Shown: positions 42,221 through 49,686 of the stretch, in pieces
How the letters are laid out: the number at the start of each line of letters is the position of its first letter
Position numbering within the stretch: the stretch's first letter is position 1
Origin: Roseomonas sp. OT10
GTDB taxonomy: Bacteria; Pseudomonadota; Alphaproteobacteria; Acetobacterales; Acetobacteraceae
Assembly: GCF_020991085.1 (NCBI RefSeq)
Contig: NZ_CP087719.1
Coordinates: 2,810,001-2,874,000 of the forward strand
Reading direction: 5' to 3'
DNA: 64,000 bases
The notes under the pieces: model-generated
What the model was told of the DNA's origin: nothing
What the model saw: the letters and a program-made list of their open reading frames with translations, nothing else
Database searches by the model: none
Position numbers and translations under genes: made by a program

Positions 42221-42741
42221 TCCGCCCCGGGCTGCTGACCGCGTTGCTGGTGCTGGTCGCCGACCAGGCCAGCAAGTGGTGGATGGCCACGGTCATCGGC
42301 CTGCCCCAGGTCGGGCACGTCCCGCTGATCGAGGCCGGGCCCTTCTCGCTCGACCTCACCATGGTCTGGAACCGGGGCGTCACCTTCGGCCTGCTGGCGG
42401 GCGACGCCCCCTGGCACGGCTGGGCCCTGGCCGGGCTGGCCCTGGTGGTGGCCGCCGTGCTGCTGCGCTGGATGGTCCGGGCGGAAACCCGCTTCGTCGC
42501 CGTGGCGCTGGGCGCCGTCATCGGCGGGGCGGTCGGCAACGTCATCGACCGGCTGCGCTTCGGGGCGGTGTTCGACTTCGTCGATGCCTCCGCCTGGGGC
42601 TGGCACTGGTACGTCTTCAACGTGGCCGACGCGGCCATCGTGCTGGGGGTGCTCGCCCTGGTGGCGGATGCGCTGTTCCGCTCGCCGCCCGTCAAAGACC
42701 CCTCGACCAAACCCGACGCCGTGTCTAAGGAGCCGGCATGA
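42217..42741 (+). CDS. lspA: Lipoprotein signal peptidase
   Basis: This 174-residue inner-membrane aspartyl peptidase with four helices has the catalytic Asp residues in VIDRLRFGAVFDFVD and FNVADAAIVLG. It removes signal peptides from lipoproteins, including probably BamF encoded next. Start ATG 42217 overlaps the ileS stop, and its stop overlaps bamF. Confidence 0.96.
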   Translation: MIRPGLLTALLVLVADQASKWWMATVIGLPQVGHVPLIEAGPFSLDLTMVWNRGVTFGLLAGDAPWHGWALAGLALVVAAVLLRWMVRAETRFVAVALGAVIGGAVGNVIDRLRFGAVFDFVDASAWGWHWYVFNVADAAIVLGVLALVADALFRSPPVKDPSTKPDAVSKEPA

Positions 42742-43313
42742 TGCGCGCCTGCCTGATCGCCGTCCGCTCGGCTGCCGTCCTGGCCCTGCCGCTGGCCATG
42801 GCCGCCTGCGGCCAGGACACCGCCCGCACCCTGGGCTTCACCCGCGACGCCCCGGACGAGTTCCAGGTCGTCACCCGCGCCCCCCTCTCCATGCCGCCCG
42901 CCCTCGGCAACCTGCCCCCGCCCCGCCCCGGCGCGGTCCGGCCGCAGGAGCTGACGGCGAGCCAGTCGGCCGAGAGCGCCCTGGTCCCCTCCGCCGCGCT
43001 GGAACGCCGCGGCGGCGGCACCCAGTCCCGCTCCGAGGCCTCGCTCGTCGCCCAGGCCGGCGGCGGGCGCCCGGTGGATGATTCCATCCGCCGCGTGGTG
43101 GACGAGGAGAGCCTGCGCCTCGACCGCCCGAACCGCAGCCTGACCGACCGGCTGATGTTCTGGCAGGACCCGCCGCCGCCCGGCACCGCCCTCGATCCGC
43201 AGCGCGAGAGCCAGCGCCTGCGGGAGAACGCCGCCCTCGGCCGCTCGCCGGGGGATGGCGAGACGCCGGTGATCCAGCGGCGCCAGCCCGGCCTGTTCGA
43301 ACGGCTGTTCTGA
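42738..43313 (+). CDS. bamF: BamF-like lipoprotein (DUF3035)
   Basis: This 191-residue lipoprotein (signal ending AMAAC, lipobox Cys at about 24) is followed by the DUF3035 signature TRDAPDEFQVVTRAPLSMPP and a proline/glycine-rich, low-complexity middle. The C-terminus has GLFERLF. In alphaproteobacteria this family is BamF, an outer-membrane assembly partner of BamA. ATG 42738 overlaps the lspA stop, and the peptidase upstream would process it. Confidence 0.85.
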   Translation: MMRACLIAVRSAAVLALPLAMAACGQDTARTLGFTRDAPDEFQVVTRAPLSMPPALGNLPPPRPGAVRPQELTASQSAESALVPSAALERRGGGTQSRSEASLVAQAGGGRPVDDSIRRVVDEESLRLDRPNRSLTDRLMFWQDPPPPGTALDPQRESQRLRENAALGRSPGDGETPVIQRRQPGLFERLF

Positions 43314-43382
43314 CCCGCCCCTGACCTCCCGGCCGCCGCTCCCGCCGCCTATGCTGGCGGGGCGGAACACCGGGAGCGGGAC

Positions 43383-44498
43383 ATGCGCGTGATCGTCGTG
43401 GGCGCCGGAATACTGGGCGCCAGCGCCGCCTATCACCTGGCCAGGGCCGGGGCGAAGGTCGTGCTGCTGGATGACGCGCGGGAGGGCCGGGCCACCGCCG
43501 CCGGGGCGGGGATCGTCTGCCCCTGGGCCTCCGCCAACGAGGACCCCGACTGGTACGCCATCGCCGCCGGCGGCGCGCGCTTCTACCCCGGGCTGGTGCA
43601 GGCGCTGGCCGATCTCGGCGAGGCCGACCTCGGCTACCGCCGCGTCGGCGCCCTCTGCGCCCCGGGGGACGAGGATTCGCTGGAGATCGTCGAGGCCCGG
43701 CTGCGCGCCCGTGCCGTCGAGGCCCCCGAGGCCGGCGAGATCACCCGCCTGCCGCCCGAAGAGGCGCGCGCCCTCTTCCCCGCCCTGCACCCCGACCGCG
43801 CCGCGATCCATGTCGCCGGCGGCGCCCGGCTGGACGGCCGCCGGCTGGCCGCGGCGCTGCGCCGCGCCGCCGTCCACCACGGCGCCATCGAGGGTGGCGA
43901 GGCCACGGCCCTGACCGCCTGGGGCGAGCGGGTGACCGGTGTGCGCGTCGAGGAAGGCCCGGTCTTCGAGGCCGACGCCGTGCTGCTCGCCGCCGGGGCC
44001 TGGGCGCCGCCGCTGCTGGCGCCGCTCGGGCTGCGGCTGGACGTGCCGCCGCAGCGCGGGCAGATCGCGCACCTCGCCCTGCCCGGCCAGGACACGTCGC
44101 ACTGGCCCGTGCTGCTGCCCGGCACCAGTCACTACCTGCTGGCCTTCGACGATTCCCGCGTGGTGGTCGGCGCGACGCGTGAGACCGGCTCGGGCTTCGA
44201 CCACCGCCTCACCGCCGCCGGCGTCCACGAGGTGCTGGGCCAGGCCCTCGCCGTCGCCCCCGGGCTGGGCCACGCGACGCTGCTGGAGGTGCGGATCGGC
44301 TTCCGGCCGATGAGCCCGGACGGCAAGCCCCTCCTCGGCCCGGTGCCGTCGCGTCCGGGACTGTGGATCGGCAATGGCCTGGGGCCGAACGGGCTGACCC
44401 AGGGCCCCTTCGCCGGGGCGCTGCTGGCGGACGCCATCCTGGGCCGGCCGACAGCGCTGGGCCTCGCCGCCTACGACCCGATGCGCGCGATGCGCTGA
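43383..44498 (+). CDS. FAD-dependent oxidoreductase (DadA/glycine oxidase-like)
   Basis: This 371-residue flavoprotein has the FAD-binding IVVGAGILGASAAYHLARAG at residues 4-23 and the DAO C-terminal signature GFRPMSPDGKPLLGPV followed by GNGLGPNGLTQGP. It would oxidise a D-amino acid or a secondary amine. Substrate unknown. The 433-nt gap after it holds repeat R4. Confidence 0.9.
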   Translation: MRVIVVGAGILGASAAYHLARAGAKVVLLDDAREGRATAAGAGIVCPWASANEDPDWYAIAAGGARFYPGLVQALADLGEADLGYRRVGALCAPGDEDSLEIVEARLRARAVEAPEAGEITRLPPEEARALFPALHPDRAAIHVAGGARLDGRRLAAALRRAAVHHGAIEGGEATALTAWGERVTGVRVEEGPVFEADAVLLAAGAWAPPLLAPLGLRLDVPPQRGQIAHLALPGQDTSHWPVLLPGTSHYLLAFDDSRVVVGATRETGSGFDHRLTAAGVHEVLGQALAVAPGLGHATLLEVRIGFRPMSPDGKPLLGPVPSRPGLWIGNGLGPNGLTQGPFAGALLADAILGRPTALGLAAYDPMRAMR

Positions 44499-44595
44499 GG
44501 CACGTCGCGCCCGTGACCCTCAGAGAGAGCCCCGTCCCCCCCTACGACGGACGGCGCGATGCCCTGATCCGTGCCAACTCGAGGTGCAGCCCGTT
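44499..44595. other. Spacer 5' of repeat R4
   Basis: Nothing recognisable is seen in these bases; no promoter or gene is supported. The element proper starts at about 44596. Confidence 0.3.
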
Positions 44596-44912
44596 CCCCG
44601 GGGACAAGGCTCCGCCTCGCCCCCGTACCCCCACTCCGCCAGGACCCTGCGGGCCCTGGACCCGATCAGTGCTGCCGCGGGACAGCCTGCGACGGGGTCG
44701 AGGCGCCGAGGAGCCAGGCTCCTCGGCGGGACCGGCCGCCGCTCTCGCGGACGCCCTCTGAAGCTTTTTCAGAGTCCCCCCCTGTCCACGCGTCGTCAGG
44801 GTTCAGCCCGCAGGCTGACGCCACCATACGGAACCAATTCCCAGCGGGGTCCGGGGCCCGCTTGTGGCCCCGGCGGAGGGGGGTCCGGGGGCGAGGCAGC
44901 GCCTCCCCCCGG
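44596..44912 (+). repeat. Structured dispersed repeat R4
   Basis: Fourth element, between the convergent FAD oxidoreductase and rsmD. It has the hairpin aaggctccgcct, the second hairpin 44639-44659 (inner stem ccc/ggg), the 10-3-10 hairpin 44705-44727 (gccgaggagc/gctcctcggc) and an extra perfect hairpin ctctgaa/ttcagag (44756-44774) in the variable segment. Then follow gggttcagcccgcaggct, a ggggcc/ggccc hairpin and the terminal gaggc-agc-gcctc hairpin (44893-44905). Its 3' end lies 20 nt from the rsmD stop. Confidence 0.85.
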
Positions 44913-44931
44913 TCCGGCGCCCGAACCCACC

Positions 44932-45498
44932 TTATGGCGCGGCCTCCTCGCCCCGCCGCAGCACCAGCATCCGCGCCGCGCCGTGGGCGCGTTCGGCCAG
45001 GAGGTCCCAGCCAGGGAGTGCCGGTGGCGCTTCGGCCTTGCCGAGTTCCAGGCAGGCGACCGCGCCCGGCGCCACCCAGCCGGCGCGTTCCAGCGCGGGC
45101 AGGGCGGCGGCGGTGAGGTCCTGGCCATAGGGCGGGTCGAGGAAGAGCAGGCCGCAGGGGGCATCGGCGCGAGGGGGCTTGCGGGCATCCACCGCCAGCA
45201 CCCGCGCCTCCGCCCCCAGCGCGGCGAGGTTGGCGCGCAGCGCGGCCAGGGCTGCGCGGTCGTTCTCCAGGAAGGTGGCGCGGGCGGCGCCGCGGGAGAG
45301 CGCCTCCAGCCCGAAGGCGCCCGTGCCGGCGAAGGCGTCCAGCACCACGGCGCCCTCCACCAGATCGCGCCCGCCCCAGGGCGCGTGCCAGAGCATGTCG
45401 AACAGTGCTTGGCGCACGCGCTCCGCGGTGGGGCGGGTGGAGGGGCCGGGCGGTGCCTGCAGGGCGCGGCCGCGCCAGCGCCCGGCGATGATCCTCAC
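44932..45498 (-). CDS. rsmD: 16S rRNA (guanine966-N2)-methyltransferase RsmD
   Basis: This 188-residue enzyme starts MRIIAGRWRGRAL, with TRPTAERVRQALFDML, AdoMet motif VLDAFAGTGAFGLEALSRG, and the catalytic LLFLDPPYG. It methylates G966 of 16S rRNA during 30S assembly. The start overlaps the upstream monooxygenase gene by four bases; the stop is TAA at 44932. It ends a minus-strand operon headed by the glutamine-hydrolase and rluB genes. Confidence 0.94.
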   Translation of the reverse strand: MRIIAGRWRGRALQAPPGPSTRPTAERVRQALFDMLWHAPWGGRDLVEGAVVLDAFAGTGAFGLEALSRGAARATFLENDRAALAALRANLAALGAEARVLAVDARKPPRADAPCGLLFLDPPYGQDLTAAALPALERAGWVAPGAVACLELGKAEAPPALPGWDLLAERAHGAARMLVLRRGEEAAP

Positions 45499-45806
45499 GC
45501 CGGGATCGGCTGCAGGACCCGGCGCTCCCGCGACGCGAGGCGGTCCAGCGCGTCGCCCAGCACCAGCGCGCGGAAATGCGGCGCCTGCTGGTGGGCGAGG
45601 AAGGCCGCCTCGTCGTCATAGACCTCGTAGATGACGAAGCGGTGGTCGTCCGCCGCGTCGCGGTGCGCGACGTACTGGCGGCAGCCGGGCTCGTCCCGCC
45701 GCACCGCCTCGGCCACGCGCGCGAGGAGGGAGGCGACGGCCTCCGCCTCGCCGGGCCTGGCCTGCCACAGGGCAAGGATGACGTAGCCGCCGGCCATGGC
45801 GCTCAC
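45495..45806 (-). CDS. Antibiotic biosynthesis monooxygenase-domain (quinol monooxygenase-like) protein
   Basis: This 103-residue protein starts at GTG 45806 (overlapping the rluB stop, GTGA). The ABM fold is suggested by YVILALWQARPGEAEAV, EPGCRQYVAHRDAAD and FVIYEVYDDEAAFLAHQQAPHF. ABM proteins are cofactor-independent oxygenases or enzymes of aldehyde/quinol metabolism; a specific role is not clear. An internal ATG (45797) is an alternative start. Confidence 0.82.
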   Translation of the reverse strand: MSAMAGGYVILALWQARPGEAEAVASLLARVAEAVRRDEPGCRQYVAHRDAADDHRFVIYEVYDDEAAFLAHQQAPHFRALVLGDALDRLASRERRVLQPIPA

Positions 45807-47008
45807 TCCTTCATCTTCCGCTTGGCCCCCCAGGGGGTGCGGTAGGGATCGCCCGCCGAGCGGGCGCGCGGCGGGCGGGCGCGCTTCTCCGCGGGCCCGG
45901 CGGGCTCCTCCTCCCCGGCCGTCCGGTCGCGGCCGCGCACCACGCGGGGCGGGGCGTCGAGGCCGAGCTGGTCGCGCATGACCTTGGCGTTGACCTCCTC
46001 CACCGCGCCCTTGGGCAGGTTGCCGAGTTGGAAGGGGCCATAGGCCGTGCGGATCAGCCGCGTCACCTGAAGGCCGAGATGGGCCAGCACGCGGCGGACC
46101 TCGCGGTTCTTGCCCTCGTGCAGCGCCACCGTCAGCCAGGCATTGGTGCCCTGGCGGGAATCCAGCCCGGCCTGGATCGGGCCATAGGCCACGCCCTCCA
46201 CCGTGACGCCGCGCGCGAGCTTCGCCAGCGCCGCCTCGTCCACCCGGCCATGGACGCGGGCGCGGTAGCGGCGGATCCAGCCGTTGGCGGGCAGCTCCAG
46301 CTTCCGCGCCAGCGCACCGTCATTGGTCAGCAGCAGCAGCCCCTCGCTGGTCAGGTCCAGCCGCCCGACCGAGATCAGCCGCGGCAGGCCGGGGGGCAGG
46401 CGCTCGAAGACCGTCGGCCGGCCCTGCGGGTCCTTGTGCGTGGTGACGAGGCCGTCCGGCTTGTGGTGGCGGAACAGCCGGGTGCGCTCCGGCGCGGCGA
46501 CCGGCCGGCCGTCCACCGTCACCGCGTCGCCCGGCTGGAGGAAGGTGGCGGGGGTGGCGACGACCCGGCCCGCCATCTTCACCCTTCCCTCGGCGATCAG
46601 CGCCTCGGCGGCGCGGCGGCTGGCGATGCCGGCGCGGGCCAGGAAGCGGGCGATGCGCTCGCCGCGCGCGGGGTCCTCCGCCTCCTCCTCGCCGGCCGGT
46701 TCGCCGGGGCCATCGCCCAGGGGGACGTCGGACACGGTCTGCGCGGCGGCGAGGCTGGCGGCCTCCTCGGTCCGGGGCATGGCAGGGGCGGGGCGTCGCG
46801 GCGCACGCGGCTTCGCGGCGGGGCGCGGCGGATCGAGATGCTCTACCGCCGTCTGCGCGGCGGCGAGGCTCGCGGCCTCCTGTGGCGGCGGGGCGGGGGG
46901 CTCGGCGCCGCGCGGCGAATCCACCGGGGCCTGTGCCGTGGCGAGGGCCTCCGCCCCCGCCTTCGGGCGCCGACGGCGGGGCTTGGCGGGATCGGCCGGG
47001 TCGCTCAT
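45803..47008 (-). CDS. rluB: rRNA pseudouridine synthase RluB with disordered N-terminal extension
   Basis: This 401-residue protein starts with about 120 disordered Pro/Ala/Glu-rich residues, including a duplicated segment EAASLAAAQT at residues 44-53 and 82-91. An S4 domain follows (RIARFLARAGIASRRAAEALIAEGRV), then the RsuA-type synthase domain with GRLDLTSEGLLLLTNDG (catalytic Asp) and GKNREVRRVLAHLGLQVTRL. It modifies 23S rRNA. The C-terminus is again basic and low-complexity. ATG 47008 overlaps the upstream stop (ATGA). Confidence 0.92.
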   Translation of the reverse strand: MSDPADPAKPRRRRPKAGAEALATAQAPVDSPRGAEPPAPPPQEAASLAAAQTAVEHLDPPRPAAKPRAPRRPAPAMPRTEEAASLAAAQTVSDVPLGDGPGEPAGEEEAEDPARGERIARFLARAGIASRRAAEALIAEGRVKMAGRVVATPATFLQPGDAVTVDGRPVAAPERTRLFRHHKPDGLVTTHKDPQGRPTVFERLPPGLPRLISVGRLDLTSEGLLLLTNDGALARKLELPANGWIRRYRARVHGRVDEAALAKLARGVTVEGVAYGPIQAGLDSRQGTNAWLTVALHEGKNREVRRVLAHLGLQVTRLIRTAYGPFQLGNLPKGAVEEVNAKVMRDQLGLDAPPRVVRGRDRTAGEEEPAGPAEKRARPPRARSAGDPYRTPWGAKRKMKE

Positions 47009-47796
47009 GCCGGCACCGCCTCGCCCCGCTTCGCCACGCCCGCGGCCGTGGCGCCAGGCATGGAGGCGCGGCAGGCAGCGACGAAGGCGGCGAGGATGTC
47101 GCCGTCGCGCGGGTCCACCCCGTATTCCGGATGCCACTGCACACCCAGGCAGAAGCGGTAGCCGGGGTGCTCGATCGCCTCCACCACCCCGTCCGGCGCG
47201 GTGCCGGAGACGATCGCGCCGCGCCCCGGCCGGGCCACCGCCTGGTGGTGCGCGCTGTTCACCGACAGCGTCGCGGCCCCCCCGGTCACGCGGGCGAGCA
47301 GCGTGCCCGGCTCCACGCGCACTTCGTGGCCCGGCTCCGTGCGGGGATTGGGCTGCTCGTGCGCCAGCGCGTCGGGAATGCTGTCCGGGATGTGCTGGAT
47401 CAGCGTGCCGCCGAGCGCCACGGCAAGAAGCTGCTCGCCGCCGCAGATGCCCAGCACGGGGATGTCGCGCGCGAGCGCGCCGCGCAGGACCGCCAGTTCG
47501 AACGCCGTCCGGGTCTCCTTCAGCGTCACCGTCGCATGCCGCTCCGCCGCGCCGTAGAGCGCCGGGTCCACGTCGAAGGCGCCGCCCGTGACCACGAGCC
47601 CGTCGAGCCGGTCGAGGTAGGCGTCCGCCAGTTCGGGAAGGTGCGGCAGGGCGATGGGCAGCCCGCCGGCCGCCGCGATGGCCGAGAGGTAGTTCTGGCG
47701 GATGGCGTACCAGGGCAGCTTCGACCAGCCGCCGGCCTCCTCCGCATCCAGGGTCAGGCCGATCAGGGGGGGCCGATCAGAAGGGGGCGAGGTCAT
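47005..47796 (-). CDS. Gamma-glutamyl-gamma-aminobutyrate hydrolase-like class I amidotransferase (PuuD family)
   Basis: This 263-residue enzyme has the nucleophile Cys in VLGICGGEQLLAV and the His-x-Glu in GVQWHPEY, plus a DGLVVTGGAFDVDP motif. PuuD cleaves gamma-glutamyl-GABA in putrescine breakdown, but no other puu genes are adjacent, so the substrate may differ. First gene of the rluB-rsmD operon, with ATG at 47796. Confidence 0.87.
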   Translation of the reverse strand: MTSPPSDRPPLIGLTLDAEEAGGWSKLPWYAIRQNYLSAIAAAGGLPIALPHLPELADAYLDRLDGLVVTGGAFDVDPALYGAAERHATVTLKETRTAFELAVLRGALARDIPVLGICGGEQLLAVALGGTLIQHIPDSIPDALAHEQPNPRTEPGHEVRVEPGTLLARVTGGAATLSVNSAHHQAVARPGRGAIVSGTAPDGVVEAIEHPGYRFCLGVQWHPEYGVDPRDGDILAAFVAACRASMPGATAAGVAKRGEAVPA

Positions 47797-48010
47797 CCTG
47801 GTTTGGTAGGCGGGTGATGGGCGGCGGGCAAGCGGGACACAGGGCCCGCCGGCGGGTGGCTGACGCGGACGCCGCTCTCCGGCCGCGTCGCAGCATGGGA
47901 GGAACCTCTCCTTGCGGAACCGGCGCCTGCGATGGGCGTCGTTGCTTATGTGGCATAGCAGATCGTCACGCCCACGCGGCCCAAGCAAGCACCGCCGCGC
48001 ACCGCGCGGG

Positions 48011-48403
48011 TCAGGCGCCGTCCCGGATGTCACCCCGGATGTCACCCTGGGCCTCGTAGGCCCGCCTTGCCGCGACGATCCGGCGGTGATGCGTGTCGGC
48101 CCATCGCACCAGCCCCCGCATCGGGTCGAGGAAGGAGCGGCCCAGCTCCGTCAGCGCGTAGTCCACGCGCGGCGGCACCTCCGCGAAGACGGTGCGGCGG
48201 ACGAAGCCGTCCTGCTCCAGCCGGCGCAGAGTGCGCGACAGCATCTGCTTCGAGATGTCGCCGATCCCGCGCAGCAACTCGTTGAAGCGGCGCGTGCCGC
48301 CCTCCAGCTCGTGCAGCACCAGCAGGCTCCACTGGTCGCCGATCCGGTCCAGCACGTCCCGGATCGGGCAGGGCTGTCCGGGCGGTGGCTCCGGTTCGGT
48401 CAT
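48011..48403 (-). CDS. HxlR-family transcriptional regulator
   Basis: This 130-residue winged-helix regulator has CPIRDVLDRIGDQWSLLVLH with the N-terminal conserved Cys, RFNELLRGIGDISKQMLSRTLRRLEQDGFV, and PPRVDYALTELGRS. HxlR proteins sense reactive compounds and control a divergent oxidoreductase; here one starts 156 nt away. ATG 48403 was preferred over 48424 because a ribosome binding site (ggagag) precedes it. Confidence 0.9.
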   Translation of the reverse strand: MTEPEPPPGQPCPIRDVLDRIGDQWSLLVLHELEGGTRRFNELLRGIGDISKQMLSRTLRRLEQDGFVRRTVFAEVPPRVDYALTELGRSFLDPMRGLVRWADTHHRRIVAARRAYEAQGDIRGDIRDGA

Positions 48404-48559
48404 GCACTCTCCCCCCATGGTCACATGGGCCTGACCCGGTCACGCCGCGATGACGTCTTGTGGCCCTCTGTCGGGGCCCATACCTTCCGGCCCACGGTCC
48501 ACTTTCCGGACCTTATCACGAATCCAGACCACGCCCAGACCAAGCGAAGGATGCACGCC
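48404..48559. promoter_or_regulatory. Divergent HxlR/oxidoreductase promoter region
   Basis: 156 nt between the HxlR gene and the oxidoreductase. It contains short symmetric pieces (tccgg...ccgga around 48487-48514, and ccatggtcacatgg at 48416-48429) that could be HxlR operators. No strong -35/-10 pair is seen. Confidence 0.35.
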
Positions 48560-49171
48560 ATGGCCAAGGTCGCCCTCATCGGTGCCTCGGGAAATGCGGG
48601 AACCCGGATCCTGCGGGAGCTGTCGGACCGCGGCCACCAGGTCACCGCCATCGTCCGCCACCCGGAGAAGGTCGCGGCCCTGCCCGGCGTCACCGCGGTG
48701 AAGGGCGACGCCCACGACCGGGCCGGGCTCGCTGCCCTGCTGCGCGGCCACGACGCGGTGATCAGCGCCGTCCACTTCACCGCCAGCGACCCGGAGACGC
48801 TGATCGCGGCGGTGCGGGAGGCGGGGGTGCGGCGCTACCTCGTCGTCGGCGGCGCCGGCAGCCTGGAGGTCGCGCCCGGCCAGCGGCTGCTGGACCAGCC
48901 GGACTTCCCCGCCGCCTACAAGGCCGAGGCCACCGGCGGGGCGCAGTTCCTCGACCGGCTGCGGGGCGTGGACGATCTCGACTGGACCTTCCTCTCCCCC
49001 TCCGCGATGTTCGTGCCGGGCGAGCGGACGGGCCGCTTCCGCCTCGGCGGGGACGCGCTGCTGACGAACGAGCAGGGCTCCAGCATCTCCTTCGAGGACT
49101 ACGCCATCGCCCTGGTGGACGAGCTGGAGCGCCCCGCCCACATCCGCCAGCGCTTCACTGTCGGGTACTGA
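48560..49171 (+). CDS. NAD(P)-binding oxidoreductase (NmrA-like, SDR atypical)
   Basis: This 203-residue Rossmann protein has ALIGASGNAGTRILRELSDRGH at the N-terminus, VTAIVRHPEKV, and the atypical-SDR end. It resembles the YhfK/NmrA-like NAD(P)H oxidoreductases commonly paired with HxlR regulators. Start ATG 48560 (spacing to an aagg ribosome site) was preferred over ATG 48551. Its cellular substrate is unknown. Confidence 0.88.
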   Translation: MAKVALIGASGNAGTRILRELSDRGHQVTAIVRHPEKVAALPGVTAVKGDAHDRAGLAALLRGHDAVISAVHFTASDPETLIAAVREAGVRRYLVVGGAGSLEVAPGQRLLDQPDFPAAYKAEATGGAQFLDRLRGVDDLDWTFLSPSAMFVPGERTGRFRLGGDALLTNEQGSSISFEDYAIALVDELERPAHIRQRFTVGY

Positions 49172-49230
49172 GGTCCCCTCCCCGCGGACGGCGCCCACGC
49201 GGGGGGCGAGGCGTTGCGCCCTTCGCCCCC
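49172..49230. other. Spacer 5' of repeat R5, with an extra hairpin
   Basis: An additional stem (gggggcgag...cttcgccccc, 49202-49230) abuts repeat R5. Nothing else is recognisable. Confidence 0.4.
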
Positions 49231-49544
49231 GGAGGGAAGGCTCCGCCTTCCCCCCGATACCCCCCATCCGCCAGGACACTGCGTGCCCTGGACCCGGTGG
49301 GGCTACCGCGGGACAGCCGGATACGGGGTCACGTCGCCGGAGGTCATGGACCTCCGGCGGGTTCGGCCATCGCCCTCGCTGCCGCATTCTTCTGCTTTCC
49401 CTGCGCCTCGCCTGACCACGCGTTCTCCAGGTTAAGCCCGAAGGCCAAACCCCTGGCCACGGAGAGCCAGACGTCCGCCGGGGTCCGGGGGCCGGCTCGC
49501 CCCCGGCGGAGGGGGCATCGGGGGAGGTGGCGCCTCCCCCGGGG
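49231..49544 (+). repeat. Structured dispersed repeat R5
   Basis: Fifth element, between the NmrA-like gene and the aminotransferase. It has the hairpin gaaggctccgccttc, the second hairpin 49271-49291 (cac/gtg inner stem, identical to R3), the 10-3-10 hairpin 49336-49358 (gccggaggtc/gacctccggc), block caggttaagcccgaaggc, the cgggggc/gcccccg hairpin and the terminal gggggagg...cctccccc hairpin (49520-49540). It shares gctaccgcgggacagcc with R4. About 140 nt remain to the aminotransferase start, with no clear promoter. Confidence 0.84.
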
Positions 49545-49686
49545 AGCGGGCGCCCCGCCAGGAAGCCTCGCCGGAGCCATGGCGACCGGCCGCAGGAGCC
49601 CTGCGGACGGCGCGTTCATCCCCTCTTCCCCCCGCCCCCTGCCCGCCTGTAGGACCGCGCGCGACCTGCTCGGGAACGCCGCACCC

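Noticed and set aside
44806-44822. tRNA-like T-arm in the ggttcagcccgcaggct block
   Set aside because: There is no acceptor, D or anticodon arm in the right place; the likeness is limited to a few bases.
44596-44912. Repeat R4 as an insertion sequence
   Set aside because: No transposase or inverted-repeat-bounded gene is present; no target duplication could be recognised by eye.
4119-49544. CRISPR array
   Set aside because: The repeats are long, far apart and in both orientations, with no spacers or cas genes.
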